The notes beneath the pieces are model-generated. The model had not been told where the DNA came from. It searched no databases and saw only the letters and a list, made by a program, of their open reading frames with translations. The translations under genes were made by a program, and so were the position numbers. From Rikenellaceae bacterium (lineage in GTDB: Bacteria > Bacteroidota > Bacteroidia > Bacteroidales > Rikenellaceae), in NCBI GenBank assembly GCA_017464745.1, contig JAFTYJ010000047.1, forward strand, positions 1 through 48,987: DNA of 48,987 nt, in the 5' to 3' direction. Below, piece after piece: positions 24,999 through 34,745 of this stretch; positions within the stretch are counted from its first letter, which is position 1, and every line of letters starts with the position of its first letter.

Positions 24999-26438
24999 TT
25001 AGTTTTGGTGCTCGTCGCGCAGCAAATCCACCACCGTTTTGACGGGGGTAAACGTAGCCGAGGGAACCTCCACAAACAGGGTATTCCAACGAGCCATAGC
25101 GCCATTCCACAGACCGGGCAACTCCAAAGCCTTCAACTCACGGCCGTCTTTGCTCTTGCTCGAAATGAAACCTGTGGTGACATCCACATAATCTTTGAGA
25201 ATGAAGTTCACGCCGTTGTGGTCTTGCACACCGCACACCAAATCCACGGGATTGAAGTGGGTAGCCTCGCTCATCAGGTGTTTGTCCTCGGGAGCGATTT
25301 GCGACGACTCGGCAATCTGCAACGACACACTGCCGTCAGCAGCCTTAACCCAGAACGGACCGCCACCGGGTTCACCCTCGTTGCGCACCATACCACACAC
25401 ACGAATGGGACGATTCAGGATATTGCGAAGTTGTGCCAAGTTGCACTCCTCGGGCAGTTCGACACTCAGTTCGCGCTCCACAAAGGCTTTGATTTCGGCC
25501 TCATTGGCACGTCCGCGGTCGATTTGCTCGATATATTTGAACGCCTTGCTCTGAACATCAATCAAAAGGCCTGCCAGCACTTGTTTGTACTCCACGGTAA
25601 TAGGTTTACGCGAGTCGGTAGTTACATTGTCGATATTCTTGACAAATACGATGTCAGCATCAATAGCCGCAAGGTTTTCAATCAGTGCGCCGTGACCTGC
25701 GGGACGGAACAGCAGCGAGCCGTCGGCATTACGGAACGGGGTATTGTCGGGATTAACCGCGATGGTGTCGGTGCTCTGTTTTTGAACCGAGAAGTCGATA
25801 CGATACTTCACACCATAGCGTTTTTCGTATTTTGCCACCACATCATCCAGCAGGTGTTTGAATCCTGCAATGTGTTCGGGCGATACCGTAAAGTGGATAT
25901 TCACCACGCCCTTCGATGCACCATACATAGCGCCCTCAACCAGGTGCTCCTCCAATGCTGTGCGCACCTCGTCGGCGTAGCGGTGGAACTTAACCATACC
26001 TTTGGGTTTGACACCATATTCAAGACCTTTGCCGATAATGGCACCTACAATGGCTTTGTCGTCGGCCGATTTATCGACATACTTCCACAACTCGGGAGCG
26101 AATGCAAAGTCGTCGATACGGGCCAACAGGGTATTGACACACTCCGAATCCTTGCCCTCGCCCACAAAGGCAAACAACTCCTTGAACATACGGGTTGCAG
26201 CGCCCGAAGCGGGAACGAATTTCACAACCTTGCGGTCGGCCAATCCTTTACGATACACCTCGGCGTAGTGTGCATTTTGTTCGGGAGTCATAGCAATGAT
26301 ACCGTGACCCACAGTAGCAGCAGCCACCACCGGCAGGAAATCGAATCCGTCAACAAAACATTTGAGTTGTTTTTCGACCTCGGCGAGAGTCATATCTCTC
26401 TCTTGAATTTGTGCCAAATCTTGGTTAGTCCACGACAT
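24999..26438 (-). CDS. DUF4301 family protein, possible nucleotidyltransferase-like enzyme
   Basis: 479-residue cytoplasmic protein of a family found mainly in Bacteroidota. FVPASGAATRMFKEL near residue 75 resembles the nucleotide-binding loop of sugar-nucleotide pyrophosphorylases. GSLLFRPAGHGALIENL and DADIVFVKNIDNVT recall the sugar/nucleotide-binding strands of that fold. A nucleotidyltransferase role is therefore plausible but unproven. It lies 56 bp upstream of the V-ATPase genes in the same direction with no terminator between, so it may be part of that transcript. Confidence 0.82.
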   Translation of the reverse strand: MSWTNQDLAQIQERDMTLAEVEKQLKCFVDGFDFLPVVAAATVGHGIIAMTPEQNAHYAEVYRKGLADRKVVKFVPASGAATRMFKELFAFVGEGKDSECVNTLLARIDDFAFAPELWKYVDKSADDKAIVGAIIGKGLEYGVKPKGMVKFHRYADEVRTALEEHLVEGAMYGASKGVVNIHFTVSPEHIAGFKHLLDDVVAKYEKRYGVKYRIDFSVQKQSTDTIAVNPDNTPFRNADGSLLFRPAGHGALIENLAAIDADIVFVKNIDNVTTDSRKPITVEYKQVLAGLLIDVQSKAFKYIEQIDRGRANEAEIKAFVERELSVELPEECNLAQLRNILNRPIRVCGMVRNEGEPGGGPFWVKAADGSVSLQIAESSQIAPEDKHLMSEATHFNPVDLVCGVQDHNGVNFILKDYVDVTTGFISSKSKDGRELKALELPGLWNGAMARWNTLFVEVPSATFTPVKTVVDLLRDEHQN

Positions 26439-26477
26439 AATCTTTACGGTTTTAGGTTTAAAAGGCTTTTATTCGGA

Positions 26478-26485
26478 CAAAGATA
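26478..26485 (-). promoter_or_regulatory. -7 element of the DUF4301/V-ATPase unit (TATCTTTG)
   Basis: Minus-strand TATCTTTG, 39 bp before the DUF4301 start. The upstream TTTG element is poor. Confidence 0.55.
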
Positions 26486-26540
26486 ACAAAATTCCGCTAA
26501 ACAAGCCACTTAAAGCCTCATTTTGTCATCATTTGAACAC

Positions 26541-26577
26541 AAAAATTCCCGCAGGAGAGCAATACTCCTGCGGGAAT
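26541..26577 (-). terminator. Terminator of the acyl-CoA synthetase gene
   Basis: Perfect 13-bp stem 26545-26557 / 26565-26577 with a 7-nt loop. On the minus strand five T follow. Confidence 0.9.
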
Positions 26578-26604
26578 CATTCAAAAGAGCGTCACAAACG
26601 GCTC

Positions 26605-28257
26605 TTATTTGGCTTTGGCACCCGATTTTTTCTTCGAGCGATCGTACATAAATCGTTTGATTTTCATCGAGGGAGTTTTCTCGAAATCCTCGCCTTGCTC
26701 CTCGACTTTGGCGATACGCGAGAAACTTGCCACGCGCTCGTTCACAAACTTACGCAACTCGTCGGCAGCCTCCTCAAACTCTTTGGAAGCCAACTCGGCT
26801 TTATCCTTGATGTACTCTTTGAGTTCGCTGAACTTGGCTTGCAATTCGTCGTAGTCAAAGCGCACCAACGCAATCAGTTTACCATCCTCCTCGGTAACAA
26901 TCGACTCGCTAACATAGGGGTGGCTGTTGAGCACGCTCTCAATATCCTCGGGGTAGATATTCTCGCCACTCGGACCGATAAGCATACTGTTCATACGGCC
27001 TTTAATAAACACGACTCCGTTCTCGTCCATAACAGCCGAGTCATTGGTACGGAACCAGCCATCCTCGGTGAATGCCGCAGCGGTAGCCTCGGGATTTTTG
27101 TAGTATCCTTGCAGTGCCGACGGAGTTTTGGCTTGCAACTCGCCCTCGCCATTCTCGTTGGGGTCGGCGATACGCAGTTCAACGCCATCCATTTTGGGGC
27201 CTGTCGAGCCTACGGGGTGTTTGAAAGGAACTTTACCGGCCAACAGGGGTGCGGTCTCGGTCAGACCATAGCCGATGGCATAGGGGAAGTTGGCCTCAAA
27301 GAGGAATTGCTCGGTTTGGGCATCGAGTTTGGCACCTCCGATACCGAAGAAGCGCAACTCACCACCAAACACCTTCATAAGTTTCTTACCGGCAATGCGG
27401 TGCAGTGCTTTACGCACCCAACCGATACCATACAGCCAACGCATAACCGCGCCTTTGGTAAATTTGGCCAGCACCTGGCTGCGATAAATCTTGTCGATTA
27501 CCAGTGGCACGCTCAGCATAATGGTCGGTTTGACATCGCGCATCACGGGCAGCAGAGCCGCAGCCGTGGGCGGACGGTCCATATAGGTCACCGATGCGCC
27601 ATAGGCAAAGGGATAGAGCATACCCACCGAGCCTTCGTAGACGTGCGACATAGGCAGAATCGACAGGAAACGGTCACCCGAATTGATGGGGAACAACGAG
27701 TACGCACCCTCGACTTGGAATGCCAGCGCACGGTGGCTCAGCATCACACCTTTGGGTTTCGAAGTTGTACCCGAAGTGTAGATGATAGCCGCGGTATCCT
27801 GGGGTCCGGGGACTGCGGGGGTACCGGGAGCAAAGTCGCCGCCACGATAAATCACGCCAAGGTTTTTGGTACGCACCACAACATTGAGCGAATTGACCAC
27901 CTCTTTGGGGACTTTGGAATAGAGTCGGTCGCTGACCAGCAGCGCTTTGGACTCGCTGTGAGTAATAATCATACCGAACTCCTCGCCCGAGAAACCGGGC
28001 AGGATGGGCACCACAATCATACCCATTGTGGTTACTGCGAAGTAGCATACCGTCCAGTTGGGCATACTGCTACTGAGCAGGGCTACTTTGTCGCCTGCGC
28101 TAAGGCCGGCTTCGAGCAGCGTTTTTTGGAGCGCCTCCACCCTTTCGGCAAACATTGCGTAGGTCAGGGTTTCTCGCTCGTGCATCGAACTTACGACATT
28201 GTCGGCATAGGCTGCCACACTATGGTCGTAAACCTCTTTAAGTGTGTTAAAAGTCAT
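26605..28257 (-). CDS. Long-chain acyl-CoA synthetase (AMP-binding, FadD-like)
   Basis: 550-residue adenylate-forming enzyme, predicted to activate fatty acids with ATP and CoA. Motif A3 is IIYTSGTTSKPKGVMLSHR. A5 is GYGLTETAPLL, A7 is DGWFRTND (usual last residues GD; here ND), and A8 is FIKGRMNSMLIGPSGENIYP. The IGPSGENIYPEDIE stretch is typical of the long-chain acyl-CoA synthetase/acyl-ACP synthetase branch. The C terminus is strongly basic (RSKKKSGAKAK). Monocistronic with its own terminator. The Gly-to-Asn change in A7 is common in this branch and should not be taken as inactivating. Confidence 0.9.
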   Translation of the reverse strand: MTFNTLKEVYDHSVAAYADNVVSSMHERETLTYAMFAERVEALQKTLLEAGLSAGDKVALLSSSMPNWTVCYFAVTTMGMIVVPILPGFSGEEFGMIITHSESKALLVSDRLYSKVPKEVVNSLNVVVRTKNLGVIYRGGDFAPGTPAVPGPQDTAAIIYTSGTTSKPKGVMLSHRALAFQVEGAYSLFPINSGDRFLSILPMSHVYEGSVGMLYPFAYGASVTYMDRPPTAAALLPVMRDVKPTIMLSVPLVIDKIYRSQVLAKFTKGAVMRWLYGIGWVRKALHRIAGKKLMKVFGGELRFFGIGGAKLDAQTEQFLFEANFPYAIGYGLTETAPLLAGKVPFKHPVGSTGPKMDGVELRIADPNENGEGELQAKTPSALQGYYKNPEATAAAFTEDGWFRTNDSAVMDENGVVFIKGRMNSMLIGPSGENIYPEDIESVLNSHPYVSESIVTEEDGKLIALVRFDYDELQAKFSELKEYIKDKAELASKEFEEAADELRKFVNERVASFSRIAKVEEQGEDFEKTPSMKIKRFMYDRSKKKSGAKAK

Positions 28258-28370
28258 AATCAGGCTGGTTAAATCTTACACCTCATCAATCGCTTGTTGG
28301 TCTGTTGTTTGCGGCCAATTCAGCCACTCAGCCACACCTTCAAAACGATTTTCCACCACTATTGGCTACG

Positions 28371-28378
28371 CAAATTTA
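28371..28378 (-). promoter_or_regulatory. -7-like element for the acyl-CoA synthetase gene (TAAATTTG)
   Basis: Minus-strand TAAATTTG 113 bp before the start codon; would give a leader of about 110 nt. No clear partner element. It faces the plus-strand -7 element at 28401, so the two promoters overlap in opposite directions. Confidence 0.4.
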
Positions 28379-28400
28379 CTATTATTTATCTTTTTTACGC

Positions 28401-28408
28401 TATTTTTG
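28401..28408 (+). promoter_or_regulatory. -7 element of queG (TATTTTTG)
   Basis: TATTTTTG ends 15 bp before the queG ATG at 28424, giving a very short leader and supporting that start over the longer in-frame start at 28244. Confidence 0.55.
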
Positions 28409-28423
28409 TCACAAAATTATCAA

Positions 28424-29308
28424 ATGATATGCCGAAAAGACATACTCGATGCCGCCACTGCCGTAGGGTTTAATCTCTGTGGCACAACGCATTGCGGGCC
28501 TATGAGAGAGATTTCGTTTTTTTTCGAAAAATGGCTCTCCGAAGGCTACGGCGACACTCTCGGCTATCTGCATCGCTACACCGACCGCCGTGCCGACCCC
28601 CGTTTATTGATGGAGGGAGCACAAACGGTTGTAGTATGTGCGGTCAATTATCGCAACCCTCTGTCGGGAGGTTATCCCGACGGTTTCGAGGGCGCAAAGG
28701 TGGCTTCTTACGCCCTGAACACCGACTACCACGTCACAATCAAGGATATGTTGCGCCGTATGCTCGCAATGTTGCAGACCACCTACCCCACCCTCGAAGG
28801 ACGAATGTTTACCGACACTGCGCCACTATTCGAGAAGGCGCACGCCGAACGTGCAGGCTTGGGTCGCATAGGTCGTAACTCGCTGCTTATCACGCCCGAA
28901 TACGGCTCGTTTGTATTGTTGGGCGAGTTGCTGCTGAACCTTCGTTGCGACGAATATGACACCCCTCTCGAATGGCAACCCTGTAAGGGGTGCGAGCGTT
29001 GCATCAAGCAGTGTCCCGTAGGAGCAATCAACCCCAATCGCACCATCGACCCGCGACGTTGCATCTCGGCTCGCACGCTCGAAACCAACCCCGGCGAACT
29101 ATCACTTCACGGCTGGGTATGCGGCTGCGACGAGTGTCAGAGCATCTGCCCGCACAACCACCGCAAGCCATTGGCCAACAATCCGTTATTCACACCCCGA
29201 TTCGACCCTCTCTCAGCCGAGATTCAAGCACAACTCAGCAGTCGCACACTCGACGACACGCTCCATTCCACTCCGCTTGCCCGAGCATTCCGCACCAAAA
29301 AACAATAA
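28424..29308 (+). CDS. queG: Epoxyqueuosine reductase QueG
   Basis: Final step of queuosine synthesis in tRNA: cobalamin- and iron-sulfur-dependent reduction of epoxyqueuosine. 294 residues with two ferredoxin-like clusters: CKGCERCIKQCP (about 190-201) and CGCDECQSICPHN (about 237-249). Family segments ALNTDYHVTIKDML, DTAPLFEKAHAERAGLG and GRNSLLITPEYGSFVLLGELL are present. The start at 28424 (MICRKDILDAATAVGF) fits the family; upstream residues in the longer frame overlap the divergent gene's leader and look unrelated. Somewhat short but all catalytic regions are present. Confidence 0.93.
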   Translation: MICRKDILDAATAVGFNLCGTTHCGPMREISFFFEKWLSEGYGDTLGYLHRYTDRRADPRLLMEGAQTVVVCAVNYRNPLSGGYPDGFEGAKVASYALNTDYHVTIKDMLRRMLAMLQTTYPTLEGRMFTDTAPLFEKAHAERAGLGRIGRNSLLITPEYGSFVLLGELLLNLRCDEYDTPLEWQPCKGCERCIKQCPVGAINPNRTIDPRRCISARTLETNPGELSLHGWVCGCDECQSICPHNHRKPLANNPLFTPRFDPLSAEIQAQLSSRTLDDTLHSTPLARAFRTKKQ

Positions 29309-29345
29309 AGCCCGTCCGACCTCGGGTCCGACAGGCTTTTCTTTA
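29307..29345. terminator. Terminator between convergent queG and SRPBCC genes
   Basis: Compound stem: AAAGCC/GGCTTT outer, GTC/GAC middle, GACC/GGTC inner, with single mismatches. It is followed by TTTTCTTT on the plus strand. On the minus strand TTGTTTTTT follows, so it may work both ways. The queG stop codon overlaps its first bases. Confidence 0.82.
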
Positions 29346-29373
29346 TACCTTTTATATAATAGGCCGAAAGTCC

Positions 29374-29784
29374 CTATACTCGATTAAAATTATCGGCCAG
29401 CGCATCAATCATCTGGTCGAGGGCAGGTTGAATCTTCTTGCCAACCATCATCTTGATAGCGAAATTCATATCGGCGTGCAACACCAGACGCATACGGGTG
29501 TCGTAGGGAGCCACCTCTTTCATCTGAATCCAGAACGTAAAATCCATCGGTACGCCACCGCCGCCTGTGATTTTGACACATTTCTCGGGGTCGCGGTCGA
29601 TGATTCGCAAGCCCACCGCAAAGCCCTTAACTTTGAACGAGCACTCGTCGGCTGTGGCCGTCCACTCCTCAACCTTATCCTGCACAGCAGGAGTCAGCAC
29701 CGTGAAATCCGACACCAGCGCATAAATCATCGAGGCGGGTTTCAACACTTGTCGTTGTTTGCTTTCGTATTTTTCGAGTCCCAT
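29374..29784 (-). CDS. SRPBCC (START-like) domain protein
   Basis: 136 residues forming a single SRPBCC/Bet v1-like fold: KYESKQRQVLKPASMIYALVSDF, beta strands with CSFKVKGFAVGLRI and MDFTFWIQM, and a long C-terminal helix (KIQPALDQMIDALADNF). No catalytic motif is seen; such proteins bind lipids or other hydrophobic ligands. It lies 26 bp after typA in the same direction and ends the ffh-typA operon. Its specific role is unknown. Confidence 0.8.
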   Translation of the reverse strand: MGLEKYESKQRQVLKPASMIYALVSDFTVLTPAVQDKVEEWTATADECSFKVKGFAVGLRIIDRDPEKCVKITGGGGVPMDFTFWIQMKEVAPYDTRMRLVLHADMNFAIKMMVGKKIQPALDQMIDALADNFNRV

Positions 29785-29810
29785 AGTATTTCTCTCTTAT
29801 GTGTGGTTGA

Positions 29811-31625
29811 TTACTCCTTGGCAGCACGCTTGCGGTCGATGTCGCTCAGCAGGATTTTGCGCAGACGCATACTCTTGGGGGTAACCTCAACGTACTCATC
29901 CTCTTTGATATACTCCAACGCCTCCTCCAACGAGAACAGCACGGGAGGTGCAATGCTCACCTTCTCGTCCGAGCCGCTGGCACGCATATTGGTCAGTTTC
30001 TTGCTCTTGCAGAGGTTCAGACAGATGTCGTTGTCGCGGGTATTCTCGCCAATCACCTGGCCGCAATAGACCTCGTCACCGGGAGTAACAAAGAATTTTC
30101 CGCGGTCTTGCACCTTGTTGAGCGCGTAGGCATACACAGGGCCGGTCTCCATAGCGATGAGCGAGCCTGCGGTACGCATCTCGATTTCGCCCTTGTAAGG
30201 CTCGAAACCTTTAAGACGGTGAGTAACAACGGCCTCACCCGCGGTAGCGGTAAGCAGGTTGCTACGCAGACCTATCAGACCACGCGAAGGGATTTCGAAC
30301 TCCAAGCGGGTGCGGTCGCCCGCAATACTCTCCATATTGAGCAGCGAGCCCTTGCGCTTGGTTGCCATCTCAATGGCCGTTCCCGAGCACTCCTCGGGCA
30401 GGTCGATAGTCAGTATCTCGATAGGCTCGCACTTGCGGCCGTCAATCTCTTTGATGATAACTTTGGGTTGGCCCACCTGCAACTCGTAACCCTCGCGGCG
30501 CATAGTTTCGATAAGCACCGACAGGTGCAGCACGCCACGGCCGAACACATTGAACTTGTCGGCACCCTCGCCCTGCTCGACACGCAGTGCAAGGTTTTTC
30601 TCCAACTCCTTATCCAGACGCTCCTTGATGTGGCGCGAAGTGACATACTTACCCTCCTTGCCGAAGAAAGGTGAGTTGTTGATAGTGAACAACATACTCA
30701 TCGTAGGCTCATCAATGGCAATCGGGGGCAGCGGCTCGGGATTCTCGAAGTCGCAAATGGTGTCGCCGATTTCGAAACCGTCAATTCCCGTGATGGCGCA
30801 AATTTCGCCACACTCCACTCTGTCTACTTTGGTTTTGCCCAAGCCGTCGAACACCATCAGGTCGCGGATTTTGGTCTTAACCATAGTTTTGCCGTCGCGT
30901 TTGGCCAGCGTAACGTTCATACCTGCGGTCAGTGCGCCACGGGTAACCTTACCCACAGCGATATGACCCACATACGACGAGTATTCGAGCGAAGTAACCA
31001 GCATTTGGGGTGTACCCTCCGACACTACGGGGGCAGGTATATCGTCAAGAATCACATCCAACAGAGGAACGATGCTGTCGGTAGGCTCTTTCCAGCGGTG
31101 GCTCATCCAGCCCTGCTTAGCGCTACCATACATTGTGCGGAAGTCCAATTGCTCCTCGCTTGCACCCAGCGTGTACATCAAATCGAACACTTGTTCATTA
31201 ACGTAGTCGGGACGGCAGTTGGGTTTGTCCACCTTGTTGATGACCACCACAGCCTTTTTGCCCAGCGACAACGCCTTCTGCAACACAAAGCGGGTTTGGG
31301 GCATAGTACCCTCAAACGCATCGACCAACAGCAACACGCCGTCGCACATACCCAACACACGTTCAACCTCGCCACCAAAGTCGCTGTGGCCCGGGGTGTC
31401 AATGATGTTGATTTTGTAGCCGTTGTAGTTCACCGCCACGTTTTTCGACACGATGGTGATACCGCGTTCACGTTCCAGGTCGTTGTTATCCAGCACCAGG
31501 TCGCCACCACTTGCAGCGCCCTCGCGCACCACCTGTCCGGTCATAATCATTCGGTCCACCAGCGTTGTTTTACCGTGGTCGACGTGGGCAATGATGGCAA
31601 TGTTACGAATTTTCTGTTGTTCCAT
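29811..31625 (-). CDS. typA: Ribosome-associated GTPase TypA/BipA
   Basis: 604-residue translational GTPase involved in 50S assembly and stress adaptation. GTPase motifs: G1 [12 protein letters not shown] (about 14-25), G3 [15 protein letters not shown]4 NKVD. An elongation-factor-type domain II, domain III/V (EIMTIDLPEE-like [13 protein letters not shown]) and the BipA-specific C-terminal domain follow ([29 protein letters not shown]). Ends in a basic tail. No promoter is evident in the 56-bp gap after ffh, so it is probably co-transcribed with ffh. Confidence 0.97.
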   Translation of the reverse strand: MEQQKIRNIAIIAHVDHGKTTLVDRMIMTGQVVREGAASGGDLVLDNNDLERERGITIVSKNVAVNYNGYKINIIDTPGHSDFGGEVERVLGMCDGVLLLVDAFEGTMPQTRFVLQKALSLGKKAVVVINKVDKPNCRPDYVNEQVFDLMYTLGASEEQLDFRTMYGSAKQGWMSHRWKEPTDSIVPLLDVILDDIPAPVVSEGTPQMLVTSLEYSSYVGHIAVGKVTRGALTAGMNVTLAKRDGKTMVKTKIRDLMVFDGLGKTKVDRVECGEICAITGIDGFEIGDTICDFENPEPLPPIAIDEPTMSMLFTINNSPFFGKEGKYVTSRHIKERLDKELEKNLALRVEQGEGADKFNVFGRGVLHLSVLIETMRREGYELQVGQPKVIIKEIDGRKCEPIEILTIDLPEECSGTAIEMATKRKGSLLNMESIAGDRTRLEFEIPSRGLIGLRSNLLTATAGEAVVTHRLKGFEPYKGEIEMRTAGSLIAMETGPVYAYALNKVQDRGKFFVTPGDEVYCGQVIGENTRDNDICLNLCKSKKLTNMRASGSDEKVSIAPPVLFSLEEALEYIKEDEYVEVTPKSMRLRKILLSDIDRKRAAKE

Positions 31626-31681
31626 ATCTCTTGTTTGCGTTTTCTGAGTAATGTGTTCGGGTTATTGATTGGTTCGAACGA

Positions 31682-33013
31682 TTAGCGACGGCGGCGAGGC
31701 ATATTGTGCATCATCTGCTTCATACCGCCTCCGGCAACCATCTTCATCATCTTGCGGCTCTCCTCAAACTGTTTCATCAGTCGATTGACCTCGCCAAGCG
31801 AAGTTCCGCTACCACGAGCGATACGTTCACGGCGCGAAGCGTTGATGATTGAGGGTTTGGCCCTCTCCTCGGGGGTCATCGAGCCAATGATAGCCTCGGT
31901 TTGTTTGAAAATATCGTCCGAGATTTCGACATCTTTGAGCGCACGTCCCACGCCCGGAATCATCGACATCAGGTCTTTCATACCACCCATCTTTTTGATT
32001 TGGGAGATTTGGTCGATAAAGTCGTTGAAATCGAACTCGTCTTTGTAGATTTTCTTTTTGAGTCGTCGTGCTGCCTGCTCGTCATACTGCTCTTGGGCGC
32101 GCTCTACCAGCGATACCACGTCGCCCATACCCAGGATACGGTCGGCCATACGTTCGGGGTGGAACACCTGCAAAGCGTCCATCTTCTCGCCCAGTGACAT
32201 AAACTTAATAGGTTTATCCACCACTCGGCGAATCGAAATTGCAGCACCACCACGAGTATCACCGTCCAACTTGGTGAGCACCACGCCGTCGAAATCCAAA
32301 CGATCGTTGAACTCCTTGGCGGTATTCACAGCGTCCTGACCGGTCATCGAGTCCACAACAAACAGCGTCTCGCACGGATTGACAGCGGCTTTGATAGCGG
32401 TAATCTCCTGCATCATAGCCTCGTCCACAGCCAGACGGCCAGCGGTATCGACAATCACCGTGTTGATACTCTTGCTGCGAGCATACTTAATAGCATTCTC
32501 GGCAATCTCCACGGGGTTGTTGTTACCCTCCTCGGTGTAGACCTCAACGCCCACCTGCTCGCCCAGGATTTTGAGTTGGTCGATAGCGGCTGGACGATAC
32601 ACGTCGCCTGCCACGAGCAACACGCTACGGTGGCGTTTCTCGCGCAGTTGCAGAGCGAGTTTTCCCGAGAATGTGGTTTTACCCGAACCTTGCAGACCTG
32701 CGATAAGGATTACGGCGGGAGTGCCCTCCAACTTGATGTCGGTCGAGGTACCACCCATAAGTTCGGCCAACTCGTCGCGCACGATTTTGGTCAGCATCTG
32801 TCCGGGTTTTACGGCGGTCAGCACGTTTGCACCCAGAGCCTTTTGTTTGACCTCGTCGGTAAACGTTTTGGCAACTTTATAATTGACGTCGGCGTCGATA
32901 AGTGCTCGGCGAATCTCTTTGAGCGTTTCGGCGACGTTGATTTCGGTAATTTTGCCCTCACCTTTGAGGACCTTGAATGAACGTTCGAGTTTGTCAGTCA
33001 GATTTTCAAACAT
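31682..33013 (-). CDS. ffh: Signal recognition particle protein Ffh
   Basis: SRP54-type GTPase that binds signal peptides and 4.5S RNA. 443 residues with an N domain (MFENLTDKLERSFKVLKG), G1 LQGSGKTTFSGKLA near residue 107, G3 DTAGRLAVDE and G4 TKLDGDTRGG. The methionine-rich M domain ends in MMKMVAGGGMKQMMHN. The basic end RRRR is characteristic. Its receptor FtsY is encoded at 46774. No 4.5S RNA gene was found in the window. Confidence 0.97.
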   Translation of the reverse strand: MFENLTDKLERSFKVLKGEGKITEINVAETLKEIRRALIDADVNYKVAKTFTDEVKQKALGANVLTAVKPGQMLTKIVRDELAELMGGTSTDIKLEGTPAVILIAGLQGSGKTTFSGKLALQLREKRHRSVLLVAGDVYRPAAIDQLKILGEQVGVEVYTEEGNNNPVEIAENAIKYARSKSINTVIVDTAGRLAVDEAMMQEITAIKAAVNPCETLFVVDSMTGQDAVNTAKEFNDRLDFDGVVLTKLDGDTRGGAAISIRRVVDKPIKFMSLGEKMDALQVFHPERMADRILGMGDVVSLVERAQEQYDEQAARRLKKKIYKDEFDFNDFIDQISQIKKMGGMKDLMSMIPGVGRALKDVEISDDIFKQTEAIIGSMTPEERAKPSIINASRRERIARGSGTSLGEVNRLMKQFEESRKMMKMVAGGGMKQMMHNMPRRRR

Positions 33014-33035
33014 ACCCTATATTTTAAATTTGCGC

Positions 33036-33043
33036 CAAAGATA
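33036..33043 (-). promoter_or_regulatory. -7 element of the ffh-typA operon (TATCTTTG)
   Basis: Minus-strand TATCTTTG 23 bp before the ffh start. The nearest TTTG (33067-33070) is 23 nt away, longer than the usual spacer. Confidence 0.55.
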
Positions 33044-33106
33044 CGAATTTTAGAATAAATATCGCGCAAAAAGTCCCAACATTTCTCAACTCACCACCAC
33101 ACAACA

Positions 33107-33141
33107 CAAAAGAGGCCGCCCAATACTTTGTATTGAGCGAC
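33107..33141 (-). terminator. Terminator of gdhA
   Basis: Stem 33115-33126 / 33130-33141, 12 pairs including two G-T wobbles, 3-nt loop, followed on the minus strand by CTCTTTTG. Placed 33 bp after the gdhA stop. Confidence 0.78.
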
Positions 33142-33173
33142 CCCATTTTGAGAGTGTGAGAGTTATCGCAAGA

Positions 33174-34511
33174 CTACAATACGCCCTGCTCGACCATACT
33201 CTTGGCAACCTTCATAAAGCCTGCAATATTGGCGCCTTTCATATAGTTGATATAGCCGTCGGGCTCGGTACCGTACTCGATGCACGCGCGGTGAATGGAG
33301 TTCATAATGCCGTGAAGTTTCTGATCAACCTCCTCGGCACTCCAACTGAGTTTCATCGAGTTTTGCGACATCTCCAATCCCGAAGTTGCCACACCGCCTG
33401 CGTTCACAGCCTTGCCCGGGCCATAGGGGATACGCGCTGCGATAAAGGTCTCGATAGCCTCGGGAGTACAACCCATATTCGACACCTCGGCAACAACTTG
33501 CACCTTGTTGGCAACCAACGCCTTGGCATCATCACCATTTAGTTCGTTCTGAGTTGCGCACGGCATTGCGATATCGACCTTAACCTCCCAGGGTTTGCGA
33601 CCTGCCACAAACACCGAGCCGGGGAACTTCTCGGCATAAGGTGCAACCACATCGTTGCACGATGCGCGAAGGTCAAGCATATAGGCAATCTTCTCGTCGT
33701 TCAAACCTGCCTCGTCATAGATGTATCCGTCGGGACCCGAGATAGTCACTACTTTGGCGCCCAACTCGGTAGCCTTCTTGGCCGCACCCCAAGCCACATT
33801 GCCGAAGCCCGAGATTGCAACCGTCTTGCCCTTGATGTCGTCGCCCATCTCCGAGAGCATACGACACAAGAAGTAAACCGCGCCAAAGCCCGTAGCCTCG
33901 GGACGAATCAGCGAGCCACCGAAGGTCATACCCTTACCGGTCAGCACACCTGTATTTTCGAGCGCCAATTTGCGATACATTCCATAGAGGTAACCCACCT
34001 CGCGGGCACCCACACCGATATCACCCGCAGGCACGTCGGTTTCGGGGCCAATATGACGCCACAGTTCGGTCATAAATGCTTGGCAGAAACGCATAATCTC
34101 GCGGTCGGATTTACCTTTGGGATTGAAGTCCGAGCCACCCTTCGCGCCGCCCATAGGCAGAGTTTTAAGGGCATTTTTAAAGATTTGCTCGAACCCCAGG
34201 AACTTCAGAATCGAAGGATTGACGCTGGGGTGGAAACGCAAGCCACCTTTGTAGGGGCCGATAGCGTTGTTGAATTGGATACGATAGCCGGTATTAACCT
34301 GCACCTCGCCACGGTCGTCGGTCCACACCACCTTGAAGGTAAAGATGCGGTCGGGTTCAACGATACGCTCGGCGATTTTGTTGGCCTCAAATTCGGGGTG
34401 TTGGTTGTAGACCTCCTCGACGGTTGTGAGGACTTCACGCACGGCTTGCAAATACTCCTTCTCGGTAGGATACTTGTTTTGGAGTGTTGCAATAAGATTA
34501 TTGACGTTCAT
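33174..34511 (-). CDS. gdhA: Glutamate dehydrogenase (hexameric, probably NADP-dependent)
   Basis: Interconverts 2-oxoglutarate plus ammonium with glutamate, the main ammonium-assimilation route in many Bacteroidales. 445 residues, typical of the 50-kDa hexameric class. The catalytic lysine region is LPMGGAKGGSDFNPKGKSD. The dinucleotide-binding loop is VAISGFGNVAWGAAKKATELG. Substrate-binding GGLRFHPSVN is present. Coenzyme preference is inferred from overall similarity to the NADP type and is less certain. Monocistronic. Confidence 0.95.
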   Translation of the reverse strand: MNVNNLIATLQNKYPTEKEYLQAVREVLTTVEEVYNQHPEFEANKIAERIVEPDRIFTFKVVWTDDRGEVQVNTGYRIQFNNAIGPYKGGLRFHPSVNPSILKFLGFEQIFKNALKTLPMGGAKGGSDFNPKGKSDREIMRFCQAFMTELWRHIGPETDVPAGDIGVGAREVGYLYGMYRKLALENTGVLTGKGMTFGGSLIRPEATGFGAVYFLCRMLSEMGDDIKGKTVAISGFGNVAWGAAKKATELGAKVVTISGPDGYIYDEAGLNDEKIAYMLDLRASCNDVVAPYAEKFPGSVFVAGRKPWEVKVDIAMPCATQNELNGDDAKALVANKVQVVAEVSNMGCTPEAIETFIAARIPYGPGKAVNAGGVATSGLEMSQNSMKLSWSAEEVDQKLHGIMNSIHRACIEYGTEPDGYINYMKGANIAGFMKVAKSMVEQGVL

Positions 34512-34554
34512 AAACGTTATGTATTAGGTTAAAGATTTTAGTTGTTTCGGTACT

Positions 34555-34562
34555 CAAAGGTA
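34555..34562 (-). promoter_or_regulatory. -7 element of gdhA (TACCTTTG)
   Basis: Minus-strand TACCTTTG, 43 bp before the gdhA start; upstream element not recognisable. Confidence 0.55.
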
Positions 34563-34710
34563 ATAATTTTTTCACAGATTATACTGTTTTTTGAAATTTT
34601 TTTGGTCAAAAAGCCCACCAAACACCCCACAACAACCACCCCGCAACCTGTCAAAATCCCCTCCACAACAAAAAGCCGACCCAAAAAGGTTTTTTTTCGA
34701 GAAAAATATG

Positions 34711-34718
34711 TACCTTTG
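34711..34718 (+). promoter_or_regulatory. -7 element of the GNAT-gcvT unit (TACCTTTG)
   Basis: TACCTTTG ends 27 bp before the ATG at 34746. The region just upstream is a T-run rather than TTTG. The 34563-34710 stretch is A/C-rich and otherwise featureless. Confidence 0.55.
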
Positions 34719-34745
34719 GGAGATTATTAACGAATACCACAAGCG

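Noticed and set aside
28244..28423. Longer start for queG at 28244
   Set aside because: The added 60 residues overlap the start of the divergent acyl-CoA synthetase gene and lie upstream of the -7 element; the family start fits 28424.
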